Source of the DNA: Polystyrenella longa
Lineage (GTDB): Bacteria > Planctomycetota > Planctomycetia > Planctomycetales > Planctomycetaceae
Assembly: GCF_007750395.1 (NCBI RefSeq)
Contig: NZ_CP036281.1
Coordinates: forward strand, 1,113,501 to 1,177,500
Length of the DNA: 64,000 bases
Direction of reading: 5' to 3'
The notes under the pieces are model-generated. The model was not told the DNA's origin. It made no database searches and worked only from the letters and a program-made list of their open reading frames with translations. This document shows, in pieces, positions 9,202 to 18,193 of this stretch (its first letter is position 1; the number at the start of each line of letters is the position of its first letter). Made by a program: the position numbers and the translations under genes.

Positions 9202-9747
9202 ATGAGTACGGCAAGCACAGAAGTCGCACTACAAGTCCTGATACGTTACGGGACGATCTCGCAAGTCGAACGTTGCACCGTGATGACGGCAGAGGCGATT
9301 CCTCGCGGTGCGAACGTAGTGGTGCAAACGGAGCGGGGTGAGGAACTGGCTGAACTGCTGCAATCAGTGCCTGAAGGCCAACAGGCTTCCGAAGACGAAG
9401 CTGCGGGTACGCTACTGCTCAGAATTGCGACCGAAGAAGAAGTTACACAGGCTCGGAAGCTGACTGAAAAATGCGAAGAGGAATTCCCTCTATGGCAAAA
9501 ACGAATTGAAGATTGGAAACTGCAGCTGGAATTGATCGATCTGGAACGGACGTTGGATGATTCGCTGCTGATCCTGTATGTACTGAATGACCGTGGACCG
9601 GACTGTACGAAACTGGCGTTACGCGTCTCGGCCGAGGGACTCGGGAATGTCAAAGTGCAACCTGTCGATGCGGACGGCCCTGTCGCGGTAACGGCGGCTG
9701 TCGGCACCGGTACCTGCTCTTCCGGCGGTAGCTGTGGTTGCCGGTAG
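9202..9747 (+). CDS. PSP1-domain protein (RicT/YaaT-like)
   Basis: The sequence matches the PSP1 conserved C-terminal region found in RicT (YaaT) of Bacillus. There RicT works with RicA and RicF in RNA maturation control and binds iron-sulfur clusters. Visible features are VLIRYGTISQVERC at the N-terminus, a strand pair with GANVVVQTERGEELAELL (about 37-54), and a central helical part. The last residues form a cysteine-rich tail, CSSGGSCGCR, which could bind metal; that is an inference. The ATG at 9202 has GAGGTG (9190-9195) at ideal distance; a GTG at 9193 lies inside this site and is unlikely. It leads a probable operon with the next two genes. RicA and RicF homologues are not nearby. Confidence 0.85.
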   Translation: MSTASTEVALQVLIRYGTISQVERCTVMTAEAIPRGANVVVQTERGEELAELLQSVPEGQQASEDEAAGTLLLRIATEEEVTQARKLTEKCEEEFPLWQKRIEDWKLQLELIDLERTLDDSLLILYVLNDRGPDCTKLALRVSAEGLGNVKVQPVDADGPVAVTAAVGTGTCSSGGSCGCR

Positions 9748-9800
9748 CTGAATCTGGTATCTCTCTCGCTTTCTACCTTTGATATTTAGATCCCATTCTT

Positions 9801-10949
9801 ATGAGTCTGTTTGCTGAACTGAAAGATTGTCACCAGTCCCACACGCCTGAAGAACTGGTGCAATTGTTGATTACCCGCCTCGAAGAACAGCAGGAATACA
9901 ACAAGCTGTTCGATGCGTTGATGGTGCAGGTCCGTCTGAAACGGGGATTGCCCCTGTCGAACCCGACGACCTTCGAAGCCGTTCCGAGTGACCAGCAAAC
10001 CGAGTTCGAAGAAGAATATGTGAACTCCGCCCGCCGGGTAGGGGAACTCTTTCTTAAACAGGGAAGTATTCCTCAAGGATGGGTATACCTGCGCACCATT
10101 GGGGAGCAGGACAAAGTCAAACAGGCTCTGGAAGAATTGGAACTGGAAGGGCTCGACCAGGATTACGGGGACGAAGTCATTAATGTAGCCCTGTACGAAA
10201 ATGCTCACCCTGTGCGCGGTTTGGAAGTGATGCTGAAGATTCGCGGGACGTGTAACACGATTACCGCCTGTGATCAGGCGATGGCCCAGATGTCTGCCGA
10301 AGAGCGAGTCGTCGCGGCCCGTCTGCTGGTGAATCATCTTTACACCGAATTGCAAGGTTCGCTTCTGTACGCGATCGAGCGGAAGGAAGAGAAAAGCCCG
10401 GAACTCGTCTCGATACGCGAATTGATGATCGATCGCGACTGGTTGTTCGCCGATGGAAATTACCACATCGATGTCTCTCATCTTCACTCCGTCGTACGGT
10501 TCGCCCGATTTGTTGAAGCAGGCGATGACGAACTGGATAAGGCTCGCGAATTGACAGAATACGGTACCCGCCTGGCGGAACCGTTTCAGTATCCTTCGGA
10601 AGCTCCATTCGAGGAATACTATCCCGCCCACCGGGCCTTCTTTGATGTGCTCTCTGGCGATGGTCGCGATGCGGGCATCGCTTACTTCGAGAAGAAAGTG
10701 GAAGAGGCAGCCGACGAACGGGACGCGGCGATGTCCGCCTATGTGCTGGTCGACTTACTTTGCCGCATCAAAGATTACTCCCGGGCGATTCCTCTGGCCG
10801 AGAAGCACCTTAAGGAGATCGAAGACCCGAACGGATTTTCGTTTTCGCGCCTCTGTCATCTCGCGCAAGATTACGAGACATTAAGAACGACTTCGGAAGC
10901 GAATAACGATCCGGTTGGATTTACTCTGGGCCTACTGGGTTCGAAATAA
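9801..10949 (+). CDS. Helical-repeat (TPR-like) hypothetical protein
   Basis: The 382-residue cytoplasmic protein is almost entirely helical. Stretches such as YNKLFDALMVQVRLKRGLP, SARRVGELFLKQGSIPQGWVY and AYVLVDLLCRIKDYSRAIPL resemble TPR-like helix pairs, which usually bind protein partners. There is no enzyme motif, signal peptide or membrane segment. It follows the PSP1 gene by 53 bases and precedes a methyltransferase gene by 64 bases, so the three are probably co-transcribed. I know of no assigned function. Confidence 0.75.
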   Translation: MSLFAELKDCHQSHTPEELVQLLITRLEEQQEYNKLFDALMVQVRLKRGLPLSNPTTFEAVPSDQQTEFEEEYVNSARRVGELFLKQGSIPQGWVYLRTIGEQDKVKQALEELELEGLDQDYGDEVINVALYENAHPVRGLEVMLKIRGTCNTITACDQAMAQMSAEERVVAARLLVNHLYTELQGSLLYAIERKEEKSPELVSIRELMIDRDWLFADGNYHIDVSHLHSVVRFARFVEAGDDELDKARELTEYGTRLAEPFQYPSEAPFEEYYPAHRAFFDVLSGDGRDAGIAYFEKKVEEAADERDAAMSAYVLVDLLCRIKDYSRAIPLAEKHLKEIEDPNGFSFSRLCHLAQDYETLRTTSEANNDPVGFTLGLLGSK

Positions 10950-11013
10950 CCAGGTGGATATAGATCTGATGCGGATAAAGATTGGATCGTGTTGTGCGTG
11001 AAAGCGGGATTGC

Positions 11014-11817
11014 ATGTCGTTTTACAAGAAGAATGAGCACGCCTGGGACCAGCTCGCTGTGCAGCGAAGCCAGTTCACCCGTCTCGCTACAGACGAAGAA
11101 TGTGCTGCACCGCTGAAAACCTTGGACAGCCGGGGTTGGTTACCCGAATCGGTCGTCGGTAAGAAAGTCCTTTGTCTCGCCTCGGGGGGCGGCTGGCAGT
11201 CGATCCTGTATGCCTGTGCCGGCGCCGAAGTGACAGTCGTCGATTTGAGCAGTCACATGTTGCAACTCGATCGACAGGAAGCTGATCGTCGTGATTTGAA
11301 CGTGACCATCGTGCAGACCTCGATGGATGATCTCTCCATGCTGGAAGATGATCAGTTTGATATTGTTCATCAACCGGTGAGCACCTGTTACGTCTCCGAT
11401 CTGCTTAAGGTCTACGAACAAATTGCCCGCGTCTCTCGTACAGGCGCGATCTATATCAGCCAGCACAAACAACCCACAAGCTTGCAGATCTCTCACCGTG
11501 ACGCGCAGGATCGCTATGTCCTGGGGCTTGAGTATTACCAGCGCGGGGCGCTTCCCCCTGTTGAAGATAAGAGCTACCGAGAAAAAGGAGCGACCGAGTT
11601 CCTGCATCGTTGGGAAGATCTGGTCGGTGGTTTATGCCGCACCGGTTTTGTCCTGGAAGACCTACGGGAACCTTGCCGCGCCGACTACAGCGCCCCCGCC
11701 GGGCACTTCCGCCATCGAGGCCGGTACGTCGCCCCCTACGTCCGCTTAAAAGCAAGACGCCTTCCCCGAGAAGTGGAAACGCATACCACCCGCAAACAAT
11801 TGTGGACCCCGGAATAG
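11014..11817 (+). CDS. Class I SAM-dependent methyltransferase
   Basis: A Rossmann-fold methyltransferase with motif I KKVLCLASGGGWQSILYA (about 50-67), the acidic strand-2 end AEVTVVDLSSHML (about 71-83), and motif IV region DQFDIVHQPVSTCYV (about 114-128). The family methylates small molecules, and this product resembles the ubiquinone/menaquinone-type UbiE-like group only in general. The C-terminal part (about 200-267) is rich in Arg and His and may shape the substrate site. The ATG at 11014 gives the full motif set. It is the last gene of the PSP1 operon. The substrate cannot be told from sequence. Confidence 0.82.
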   Translation: MSFYKKNEHAWDQLAVQRSQFTRLATDEECAAPLKTLDSRGWLPESVVGKKVLCLASGGGWQSILYACAGAEVTVVDLSSHMLQLDRQEADRRDLNVTIVQTSMDDLSMLEDDQFDIVHQPVSTCYVSDLLKVYEQIARVSRTGAIYISQHKQPTSLQISHRDAQDRYVLGLEYYQRGALPPVEDKSYREKGATEFLHRWEDLVGGLCRTGFVLEDLREPCRADYSAPAGHFRHRGRYVAPYVRLKARRLPREVETHTTRKQLWTPE

Positions 11818-12070
11818 GTAAGCGGGGTTTTATCGTACTTAATCTGGCGACGGGCGTTATTTGTTTGTCCTGCTGCTTCTGTTCAATCGATTTATGTCAG
11901 TTGAATTGCAAATTGCTTTTTGAAACACGTAGGAACAACCAGTCAATTAACGGTAGACGGAACACAACGGCATTTCTCCCTTATCTCCGTAGTCGAGTTC
12001 CTCGCAGAAGACAGCATGATACAATCAACAGGCCGAATTGTTCCACCATTTTAAAGCGATGTCGCAACCT

Positions 12071-13261
12071 CTACGCCACTTGTTTTTCGGCTTGAGGTTG
12101 GGTGGGGAGTGGCTCGGGTTTGGTGGTTTGTTCGAGTCTGGGGGCCTGTAGTTCTTCTTCTGTGACGATAGGTTCTAATGTTCCCGCCCACCATTCTTTG
12201 AGCAGTTTCAGTTCTTCCGCTCCGCCTAATTTAGTTCCGATGGCCGCGGCGAGAACCAGGCCGCAGCCAGTCCAGGAAAGCCACTCCCATTGCAAGTAAG
12301 ACCCTGCGAGCGTAAAGCCTGCCATCAACCCGGAAAGCGCAGCGATGCACGTCGTGACCTGAGCGGGTGAGAACCCCCGGTTCAATAACTGGTGATGAAT
12401 GTGGAGGCGATCGGGTTCCGCAATGCTCCGCTGGATTAACATTCGTCGCAAGATGGCGAGGGCGGTATCAAAGGCAGGCAAGCTGAGCAGCACGATGGGA
12501 ACGGACAAGGTCAGGCCTGTGACCGTCTTGGTGGAGCTGACGAGTGCGAAGGCACCGACCCAGAACCCGAGCAGATGACTTCCCGAGTCGCCCAGATAAA
12601 TCCGGGCAGGGGCCCAGTTGTGAATCAGAAAACCGGCCAGGCTGCCACTTGCAATCATTAACAGCGTGGCGACGTCACTCGAACCGATTAACGTGGCGTG
12701 AATTGCAGCGGCAATGAAGACGATCAAACTGACAGTGCCCGCCAGACCATCGACGCCATCAATGAGGTTCAGGGCGTTGATCGCCGCAATCAGAAAGAGT
12801 CCCGTGAATAACCAACCGACCGAACCAAGAGAGACCGTGACGCCCAATAATTGAATGGACGGGATCACCGGGCAAAGAATCAGGTAAGGGAGAATCGCCA
12901 GAATCTGGCAGACCAGTTTGTGTTTGGGGCGTAAATGATGCAGGTCGTCATACAGTCCGAGACCACAAAGCAGAAGAGAGGTTATCCCCAGGCCCAACCA
13001 TTGGCTGGTCGGAATTTCAAAGGGGAAAATACCCAGAGAATGCGTTAACAGCACAGAGACTGATAATCCGACAAGGATGCTCATTCCACCGAGAAGAGGA
13101 ACGGGGGCTTGGTGCAACTTCCGTTTGCCATCAGGTTGGTCAAACCAACGGAAGTTCTGCGCGAGCGGAATCGCCAAGCGACAGGCGAGCCAGGTCATTC
13201 CCAGCGCCAGTGTGGTGGCGATGCCCAGATCGAGATTGTCGAGGAGGAAAGAGTATGCCAA
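12071..13261 (-). CDS. Undecaprenyl-phosphate GlcNAc-1-phosphate transferase-like (WecA/TagO/MraY family)
   Basis: An integral membrane protein of the WecA/MraY family that moves a sugar-1-phosphate from a UDP-sugar to undecaprenyl phosphate, the first step of many surface polymers. Family marks are FDQPDGKRKLHQAPVPLLGG (about 37-56), GLYDDLHHLRPKHK (the DD motif, about 102-115), NALNLIDGVDGLAG (about 161-174), YLGDSGSHLLGF (about 223-234) and the RLHIHHQLLNRGFS histidine motif (about 285-298). About ten membrane helices are visible. The start is a TTG at 13261, as no in-frame ATG lies near; the next ATG would remove the first helix. A charged, Pro-rich tail of about 40 residues follows the last helix. 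No terminator is obvious. Confidence 0.9.
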   Translation of the reverse strand: MAYSFLLDNLDLGIATTLALGMTWLACRLAIPLAQNFRWFDQPDGKRKLHQAPVPLLGGMSILVGLSVSVLLTHSLGIFPFEIPTSQWLGLGITSLLLCGLGLYDDLHHLRPKHKLVCQILAILPYLILCPVIPSIQLLGVTVSLGSVGWLFTGLFLIAAINALNLIDGVDGLAGTVSLIVFIAAAIHATLIGSSDVATLLMIASGSLAGFLIHNWAPARIYLGDSGSHLLGFWVGAFALVSSTKTVTGLTLSVPIVLLSLPAFDTALAILRRMLIQRSIAEPDRLHIHHQLLNRGFSPAQVTTCIAALSGLMAGFTLAGSYLQWEWLSWTGCGLVLAAAIGTKLGGAEELKLLKEWWAGTLEPIVTEEELQAPRLEQTTKPEPLPTQPQAEKQVA

Positions 13262-13747
13262 AAGCCTGATCCCTGGCGATATCGGTGCGTCGTGCGATTG
13301 TATAAGTAGGCGATAGCGAGAGGTTCTAAAGCCGAGTTCGAAGTCTGTCAGAAGAATTAACAGAATCTACTGAAATCGAGTATAGCCTGAGAGCCCGTCG
13401 CGTCAACATATTACCACGATTCCGGCCAAGGATTATAGAGAGCGGCTACGACAGACGTTTGGAAGAGGCTCGCCCATCGTTGACATTCCCCGGAAACTGC
13501 TCTACCTTGGCCGGTTGTCGTATTCGATGTTCACCGGCGGTCCGTTATTCCTGCGCGGCAGGTTTGTTCGCTACGTTCATCAATCGCCATCTTTATACAT
13601 CACTCGATTCTGATCCTCGCCAATGCCGATTGGAATCGTTAGAACCTATCCTGAAACCTCGTTGTGGTATTTGTTGAGCTGGCAAATTAAAGGCTCACGT
13701 GACTCATCAGAAGGTTCCAGGGCTACTTTCGAAAGAGGGACAGAATC
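13262..13747. other. Divergent intergenic region
   Basis: This 486-base gap separates the divergent WecA-like and isomerase-like genes and must contain both promoters. A ribosome-binding site gaggg (13735-13739) precedes the ATG at 13748. I found no gene, repeat or clear operator. Confidence 0.4.
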
Positions 13748-14743
13748 ATGGGCAGACCCGTCACACTTTTTACCGGTCAGTGGGCCGATCTTCCGTTGGA
13801 GGAACTGTGTCGTAAAGCTCGTGAGTTTGGGTATGATGGGCTCGAACTTGCCTGCTGGGGTGACCATTTTGAAGTCGACAAAGCGATCTCAGATGACACG
13901 TACTGCTCGCGTAAGCGGGAACTGCTCGAAAAATACGACCTGCAATTGTTCGCCATTTCCAATCACCTGGTAGGACAGGCTGTTTGCGATAACATCGACG
14001 AACGCCACCAGGCCATCCTGCCCGAATATGTCTGGGGTGATGGTAACCCAGCTGGTGTGCGCGAGCGGGCCATTGAAGAAATGAAAAACACCGCACGGGC
14101 GGCGCGCAAGTTGAACGTGAAGACGGTGAACGGGTTCACCGGTTCCAGCATCTGGCATCTCATTTACGACTTCCCTCCGACACCCGCGTCCATGATCGAC
14201 GCCGGTTACCAACTCTTCGCGGACCTGTGGAATCCAATCATGGATGTCTTCGGCGAATGTGGTGTGAAGTTCGGGCTCGAAGTTCATCCAGGTGAAATCG
14301 GCTTTGATATTTATTCCGCCGAACGGACTTTGCAGGCGATTGATCGTCGTGAAGAGTTTGGTTTCAACTTCGATCCGAGCCATCTGATTTGGCAAGGGAT
14401 TGATCCGGTCGAATTTATCCGCTACTTCCCGGATCGCATTTATCACGTCCACATGAAAGACGCTTCAGTTACGTTAAACGGTCGCAGCGGGATTCTGGCA
14501 AGCCACATTCGCTTTGGTGATCCCCGTCGTGGTTGGGATTTCCGTAGCGTCGGTCGAGGTGGTGTTCGCTTTGAAGAAATCATTCGTGCGCTCAACGCGG
14601 TCAAATACAATGGCCCTCTTTCGGTGGAATGGGAAGACTCGGGAATGAACCGGGATCAAGGGGCTAAAGAAGCAGCTGACTTCTGCCACAACGTCGACTT
14701 CCAACCTTCCGATGTCGATTTCGACGCCGCCTTTGGCGACTGA
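13748..14743 (+). CDS. Sugar phosphate isomerase/epimerase family (xylose isomerase-like TIM barrel)
   Basis: The protein belongs to the AP-endonuclease family 2 / IolE-type TIM barrels, which act on sugars and cyclitols with a divalent metal. The pattern is clear: [18 protein letters not shown] (about 22-39), [14 protein letters not shown] (about 176-189, with the metal-ligand Glu), [12 protein letters not shown] (about 206-217), YHVHMKDA (about 233-240, metal-ligand His) and [10 protein letters not shown] (about 286-295, ligand Glu). There is no signal peptide, so it acts in the cytoplasm. Planctomycetes carry many paralogues and the substrate cannot be told. It is monocistronic and ends before a strong terminator. 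Confidence 0.9.
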   Translation: MGRPVTLFTGQWADLPLEELCRKAREFGYDGLELACWGDHFEVDKAISDDTYCSRKRELLEKYDLQLFAISNHLVGQAVCDNIDERHQAILPEYVWGDGNPAGVRERAIEEMKNTARAARKLNVKTVNGFTGSSIWHLIYDFPPTPASMIDAGYQLFADLWNPIMDVFGECGVKFGLEVHPGEIGFDIYSAERTLQAIDRREEFGFNFDPSHLIWQGIDPVEFIRYFPDRIYHVHMKDASVTLNGRSGILASHIRFGDPRRGWDFRSVGRGGVRFEEIIRALNAVKYNGPLSVEWEDSGMNRDQGAKEAADFCHNVDFQPSDVDFDAAFGD

Positions 14744-14768
14744 GTCGGACTTGAGTGATCAAACATTA

Positions 14769-14806
14769 AAAACCGCCGCAGGATTTTCCTCGCGGCGGTT
14801 TTTTTG
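14769..14806 (+). terminator. Rho-independent terminator
   Basis: AACCGCCGC pairs with GCGGCGGTT around a 12-base loop, followed by a run of T (14799-14805). It ends transcription of the isomerase-like gene. Confidence 0.9.
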
Positions 14807-14853
14807 TGTATCAACAACGATGAACAACGATCAGCACTGGACGACGACGGTCG

Positions 14854-15849
14854 CTATTCTCCATCGGTTGCGGGGGTTGGCATGTTGGTAACGGGAGACG
14901 TCCGTTCGGAGACGCTGTAGGTTTGCGATTCGCGGCCGGTGTAGGCGACGATCAATTCCGCAAGCAGACCCAGGGTGAGCGCTTGAGCTCCGAGCAGCGT
15001 GAAGGCGACAGAGTAGGCGAGCAGGGGCCGGTTTCCAATGGGGGCGAAGTCTAAGCCCAGAATATTCGTGAGAATCCAAACGCCTAGCAGAAAAAGCAGG
15101 CCGACAGAGCCAATCGAAAAGGCACCCAGACCGAATGCGCCCAGCATATGTTGGGGGCGATAACCGTAGCCGGTCAGGAATTTGACGGTCAGCAAATCCA
15201 GGAACCCTCGCAGGAAACGTCGAATACCATATTTGGACTGACCGAATTGACGAGAGCGATGGTGCACGGAAAGTTCGGCCACTTTGAACCCGCGCGAGTG
15301 GGCCAGCACGGCGATAAACCGGTGCAATTCGCCGTAGATGCGAAGTTCGGAAGCGACTTCCGAGCGGAACATTTTCAAACCGCAGTTATGGTCATGGAGG
15401 TCGAGTCCGTTCAGTTTACTGACCATCCAGTTGAAGACTTTACTGGGATAGACTTTGTGCCACGGATCGAGGCGACGTTCCTTCCATCCATTGACGACAT
15501 CGTATCCCTGATCGATTAACTCCAGCATGCGGGGAATCTCGGCTGGGTCGTCCTGTAAGTCGGCGTCCATCATCATCAGGATACGGCCCGAAGCGGCACG
15601 CATACCGGCCATGAGTGCCGCTGCTTTACCGAAGTTCGTGCGAAAACGAATGCCGTTTACACGTTCATCTTTGGCCGCTAGTTCCTGCACGATTTCCCAC
15701 GACCGATCGGTGGAACCGTCATCGATCATGATGATTTCAAATTGCAGGTTATGCTCGGTAGCCACTGCGGCGATTTCGTCGTGTAATTCGCGCAGACTTT
15801 CTTCTTCGTTAAACAACGGAATGATGATCGAAAGTTTTTGCATGGCCAC
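14854..15849 (-). CDS. Family 2 glycosyltransferase (dolichyl/undecaprenyl-phosphate sugar synthase type)
   Basis: A GT-A glycosyltransferase that probably transfers a sugar to a polyprenyl phosphate on the cytoplasmic face. It shows [20 protein letters not shown] (about 7-26), [14 protein letters not shown] (about 41-54), [11 protein letters not shown] (the metal-binding DxD region, about 92-102), and the acceptor-site stretch [11 protein letters not shown]. Two membrane helices follow (about 238-265 and 277-303), as in GtrB/ArnC-type enzymes. The tail of about 25 residues is polar. It starts 48 bases after the YbhN-like gene, so both form an operon. Together they suggest lipid-linked sugar supply for modification of the envelope. 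Confidence 0.9.
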   Translation of the reverse strand: MAMQKLSIIIPLFNEEESLRELHDEIAAVATEHNLQFEIIMIDDGSTDRSWEIVQELAAKDERVNGIRFRTNFGKAAALMAGMRAASGRILMMMDADLQDDPAEIPRMLELIDQGYDVVNGWKERRLDPWHKVYPSKVFNWMVSKLNGLDLHDHNCGLKMFRSEVASELRIYGELHRFIAVLAHSRGFKVAELSVHHRSRQFGQSKYGIRRFLRGFLDLLTVKFLTGYGYRPQHMLGAFGLGAFSIGSVGLLFLLGVWILTNILGLDFAPIGNRPLLAYSVAFTLLGAQALTLGLLAELIVAYTGRESQTYSVSERTSPVTNMPTPATDGE

Positions 15850-15897
15850 ATCAATTCAATTCGAGAGAGTCGTAACGTAGTCAGGTGTCGTAGGGGA

Positions 15898-16911
15898 TCA
15901 GTTCGACGTGAGCGAGGACTTATTACCACTATAGTATAAGCCAACCGCAGCGAGGATTTCAAAAGTTAACCAGACCAACCGGAGCAAAACAGCGGCGGCA
16001 ACTGCCTGGGCTGGGCTGATTTCCGGGATGGCAGCGAGGCTCCACATCAGAAGACCTTCCCGCACACCAACACCGCCCGGAGCAAAGAGAGCCAGAAACC
16101 CGATGGAAGTTGCCACGGCAGAGGCGGCCACAAAAGTCCAGAAATGCTCAAGCAAAGATAAATCGGGTTGCAAGCTTTTGAGGACGAGTCCCAGGCTGAT
16201 TCCGAGGGTAATCCAGCAGACGCCAAACAGAAACAGACCCCGAAACAGCAGTAAGGTCCGAATATGAATAGGCTGTTCGAGCTGGTATTCCGGGGGTGTC
16301 ATTTTGCGACTAACCACCGTCACCATCCGGGCGATTAATGGAAGCAGCAATAGAGTCGTTCCAATGACCAGTGCAGGCAGCAACCAGGGGTGAATGATGA
16401 GTGGTTGCAGAAATGCCGGCAGGCGCGATTGTTGCTCCATCGTAAAGACCAACGGAAATAGACTCCCGACCACTACCAAGCCAGTTCCCATCATCATTAA
16501 TGTTTCACAGGTGGCGGTAATTGCGGCCAGAGCAGGAGGGCAATGTTTCTTGACGAGGGCGGTTCGGATGACAAGCACCATCGCTTTGCCCGGAACATAC
16601 TTTCCGAGATGACCACAGTAATAGGCTCGGATTGTCGGTCTCCAAGGGACATCTGCTCCGCAGGATCGCATCAACGCACGCCAGAACCAAACTGAAGGCA
16701 TCCAGCCAGCGAGATAGACGATACCGGCGAGGAGTAGCCAACTATAGTCGATGTGTAACTCGCTCAGTTCTTCTTTGCTGCTGAGTTGGTAGCCCTGGTA
16801 GATTACGAAGACCAGTACAAGCAAGCAGAGCCCCCATTTCAACATCGCGAAAAGCAATCGCTTGTTCGGAATGGACGAGGGGGCGATGGTGGGAGGGGAT
16901 TCTTCAGACAT
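15898..16911 (-). CDS. YbhN/AglD-like membrane protein (lysylphosphatidylglycerol synthase transmembrane family)
   Basis: An integral membrane protein of about eight helices related to the flippase part of MprF and to YbhN/AglD (UPF0104). Marks are WMPSVWFWRALMRSCGADVPW (about 70-90), AYYCGHLGKYVPGKAMVLVIR (about 95-115) and, near the end, FLALFAPGGVGVREGLLMW (about 267-285), the family signature. The usual role is lipid flipping or help in lipid-linked sugar transfer. The adjacent polyprenyl-phosphate glycosyltransferase gene is a common partner and supports this. The N-terminal 20 residues are polar, with the first helix at about 25-42. The ATG at 16911 starts the operon. Confidence 0.85.
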   Translation of the reverse strand: MSEESPPTIAPSSIPNKRLLFAMLKWGLCLLVLVFVIYQGYQLSSKEELSELHIDYSWLLLAGIVYLAGWMPSVWFWRALMRSCGADVPWRPTIRAYYCGHLGKYVPGKAMVLVIRTALVKKHCPPALAAITATCETLMMMGTGLVVVGSLFPLVFTMEQQSRLPAFLQPLIIHPWLLPALVIGTTLLLLPLIARMVTVVSRKMTPPEYQLEQPIHIRTLLLFRGLFLFGVCWITLGISLGLVLKSLQPDLSLLEHFWTFVAASAVATSIGFLALFAPGGVGVREGLLMWSLAAIPEISPAQAVAAAVLLRLVWLTFEILAAVGLYYSGNKSSLTSN

Positions 16912-17019
16912 CGTCAGGGGATTCTGCGTCAGAGAGACGCCAATAGCAGCGATCGTAAAATAGTTAGATTTACAGTGACTCTATCAGAAATTACCTTCCA
17001 TCGCGTGATCCCTTTGAGC

Positions 17020-17066
17020 AAAAAGAAACCTCTTCTGATGGTCAGAATGACCTGCCAGAAGAGGTT
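17020..17066 (-). terminator. Terminator of the coiled-coil operon
   Basis: AACCTCTTCTG (17027-17037) pairs perfectly with CAGAAGAGGTT (17056-17066). On the minus strand the stem is followed by TTTCTTTTTGC, so it ends the operon that runs from 18865 to 17139. Confidence 0.85.
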
Positions 17067-17138
17067 GGATGGGGTGTTTTTTTTTGATTCATGCTGCGAT
17101 ATGTAGCAGCGTATTGCATCAACGTAGGAAGCGAGGGA

Positions 17139-17279
17139 TTAATTCCCCATGTCCCAGTTATACTCATTCAGTTTAAGAATAAGGAAGATGATGCCGGTGA
17201 CCAGCGCACACATGGAAAGGAAGAGTAATCCTTCATAGATGGTGGCTGATTTTTTGTTTTCAGAGTTTTGTTGTGACAT
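17139..17279 (-). CDS. Small membrane protein, 46 residues
   Basis: This short gene reads MSQQNSENKKSATIYEG, then a single hydrophobic helix (LLFLSMCALVTGIIFLILKL, about 18-37), and ends NEYNWDMGN. It would sit in the inner membrane with its charged N-terminus inside. Its ATG at 17279 lies within the last 20 bases of the preceding coiled-coil gene, in a different frame, which suggests translational coupling. The operon terminator follows 73 bases after its stop. I infer it is real from the overlap, the hydrophobic helix and the terminator position. Function unknown; it may be a partner of the two coiled-coil proteins. Confidence 0.7.
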   Translation of the reverse strand: MSQQNSENKKSATIYEGLLFLSMCALVTGIIFLILKLNEYNWDMGN

Positions 17280-18129
17280 TATCGCCTCGCGCTATGATAC
17301 CGTTTTTCGTGTTCAGTACGAGTCGACCCACCGAACGGTCGGGAGTGACTTTAATAATTTCGACTTCGCCCAGATATTGAGCAGGGGTGCCGTCTGCTGC
17401 CTGTGGACGAGTGATGTACATCTTGTGACCGAGAGCGAGCCCATCATCGCTACCAACAGAAACTTCAACCAGTTTGGTATTGTTCCGTGTGATAGTGATG
17501 GTGTCCAGAACGAGTCCCTCTACTGAGGGGGGAGGGGCGGTCAAACCTTTATGGGTTTCTGGATCCGGATCGATATTGTTGTGGGCCAGTACTTCTTTGA
17601 GAGTGGCATATTGAAATAACAGACGCGATTGCTTTTCTTTGATAGTGGCAATTTCGACGTCGCGGTTATAAACCTCATCGTTCGACTGCCGATTCTGTTT
17701 CGACAATTCGTTGATGTCCGTATGGAGTTTGGCAATGACTTGGCGAAGACGTTCGGCTTCCAGACGTTTGAATTCGGCTTCCTGGTTTGCGATGTCAGAC
17801 TGTCGAATGGAGACGTCGCGTTCCTGGCGGGTGCTGACCAGTTCGTTTTCTTTCTGCTCGTTTTCATCCTGCAGTTGGTCAACAGAGGCTTCCGCTTTGT
17901 TTGCACGGTCGTTTGCTTCTTCGAACTTCTGGTTCAGGTCCATCTGAACATTCGCCAGTTCGTTTTCCGATCGTGCGATTCGTTGATTGGCTCCAGCCAG
18001 CTGTTCGCGTAGGCCGTTTGCTTCCGATCGCCAGTTTCGTCCCGCCGTGTACACGGCGCTCGCAAACATCATCAGGCAGATGCTTAGCAGGGCGATGATA
18101 ACGGTAAGTGTTTTGCCGAGTGTTGTCAT
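17260..18129 (-). CDS. Membrane-anchored coiled-coil protein with C-terminal beta domain
   Basis: A signal anchor (TLTVIIALLSICLMMFASAVY, about 7-27) is followed by a long coiled coil (about 33-185) outside the cytoplasmic membrane. A Pro-rich linker (LTAPPPSVEG) leads to a C-terminal beta domain (about 205-289) with VEVSVGSDDGLALGHKMYI and YLGEVEIIKVTPDRSVGRL. That domain resembles the small beta-barrel of MreC- or FlgA-like shape, but I cannot assign it firmly. The N-terminus is related to the upstream gene product (shared LGKxLxV, hydrophobic stretch with FM, and NW), so the two are ancient paralogues. The start of the 46-residue gene overlaps its end. It starts 64 bases after the stop of the upstream gene. 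Confidence 0.8.
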   Translation of the reverse strand: MTTLGKTLTVIIALLSICLMMFASAVYTAGRNWRSEANGLREQLAGANQRIARSENELANVQMDLNQKFEEANDRANKAEASVDQLQDENEQKENELVSTRQERDVSIRQSDIANQEAEFKRLEAERLRQVIAKLHTDINELSKQNRQSNDEVYNRDVEIATIKEKQSRLLFQYATLKEVLAHNNIDPDPETHKGLTAPPPSVEGLVLDTITITRNNTKLVEVSVGSDDGLALGHKMYITRPQAADGTPAQYLGEVEIIKVTPDRSVGRLVLNTKNGIIARGDNVTTKL

Positions 18130-18193
18130 CGGAAGGCTCCGGGGTATTTCTGTCGTTCTCTTGTGACTGTTATGGGTAGGGATTGGAGAGGAA

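Noticed and set aside
9786..10631. 281-codon frame antisense to the helical-repeat gene
   Set aside because: No recognisable motif, and the plus-strand frame fits the PSP1 operon with regular spacing.
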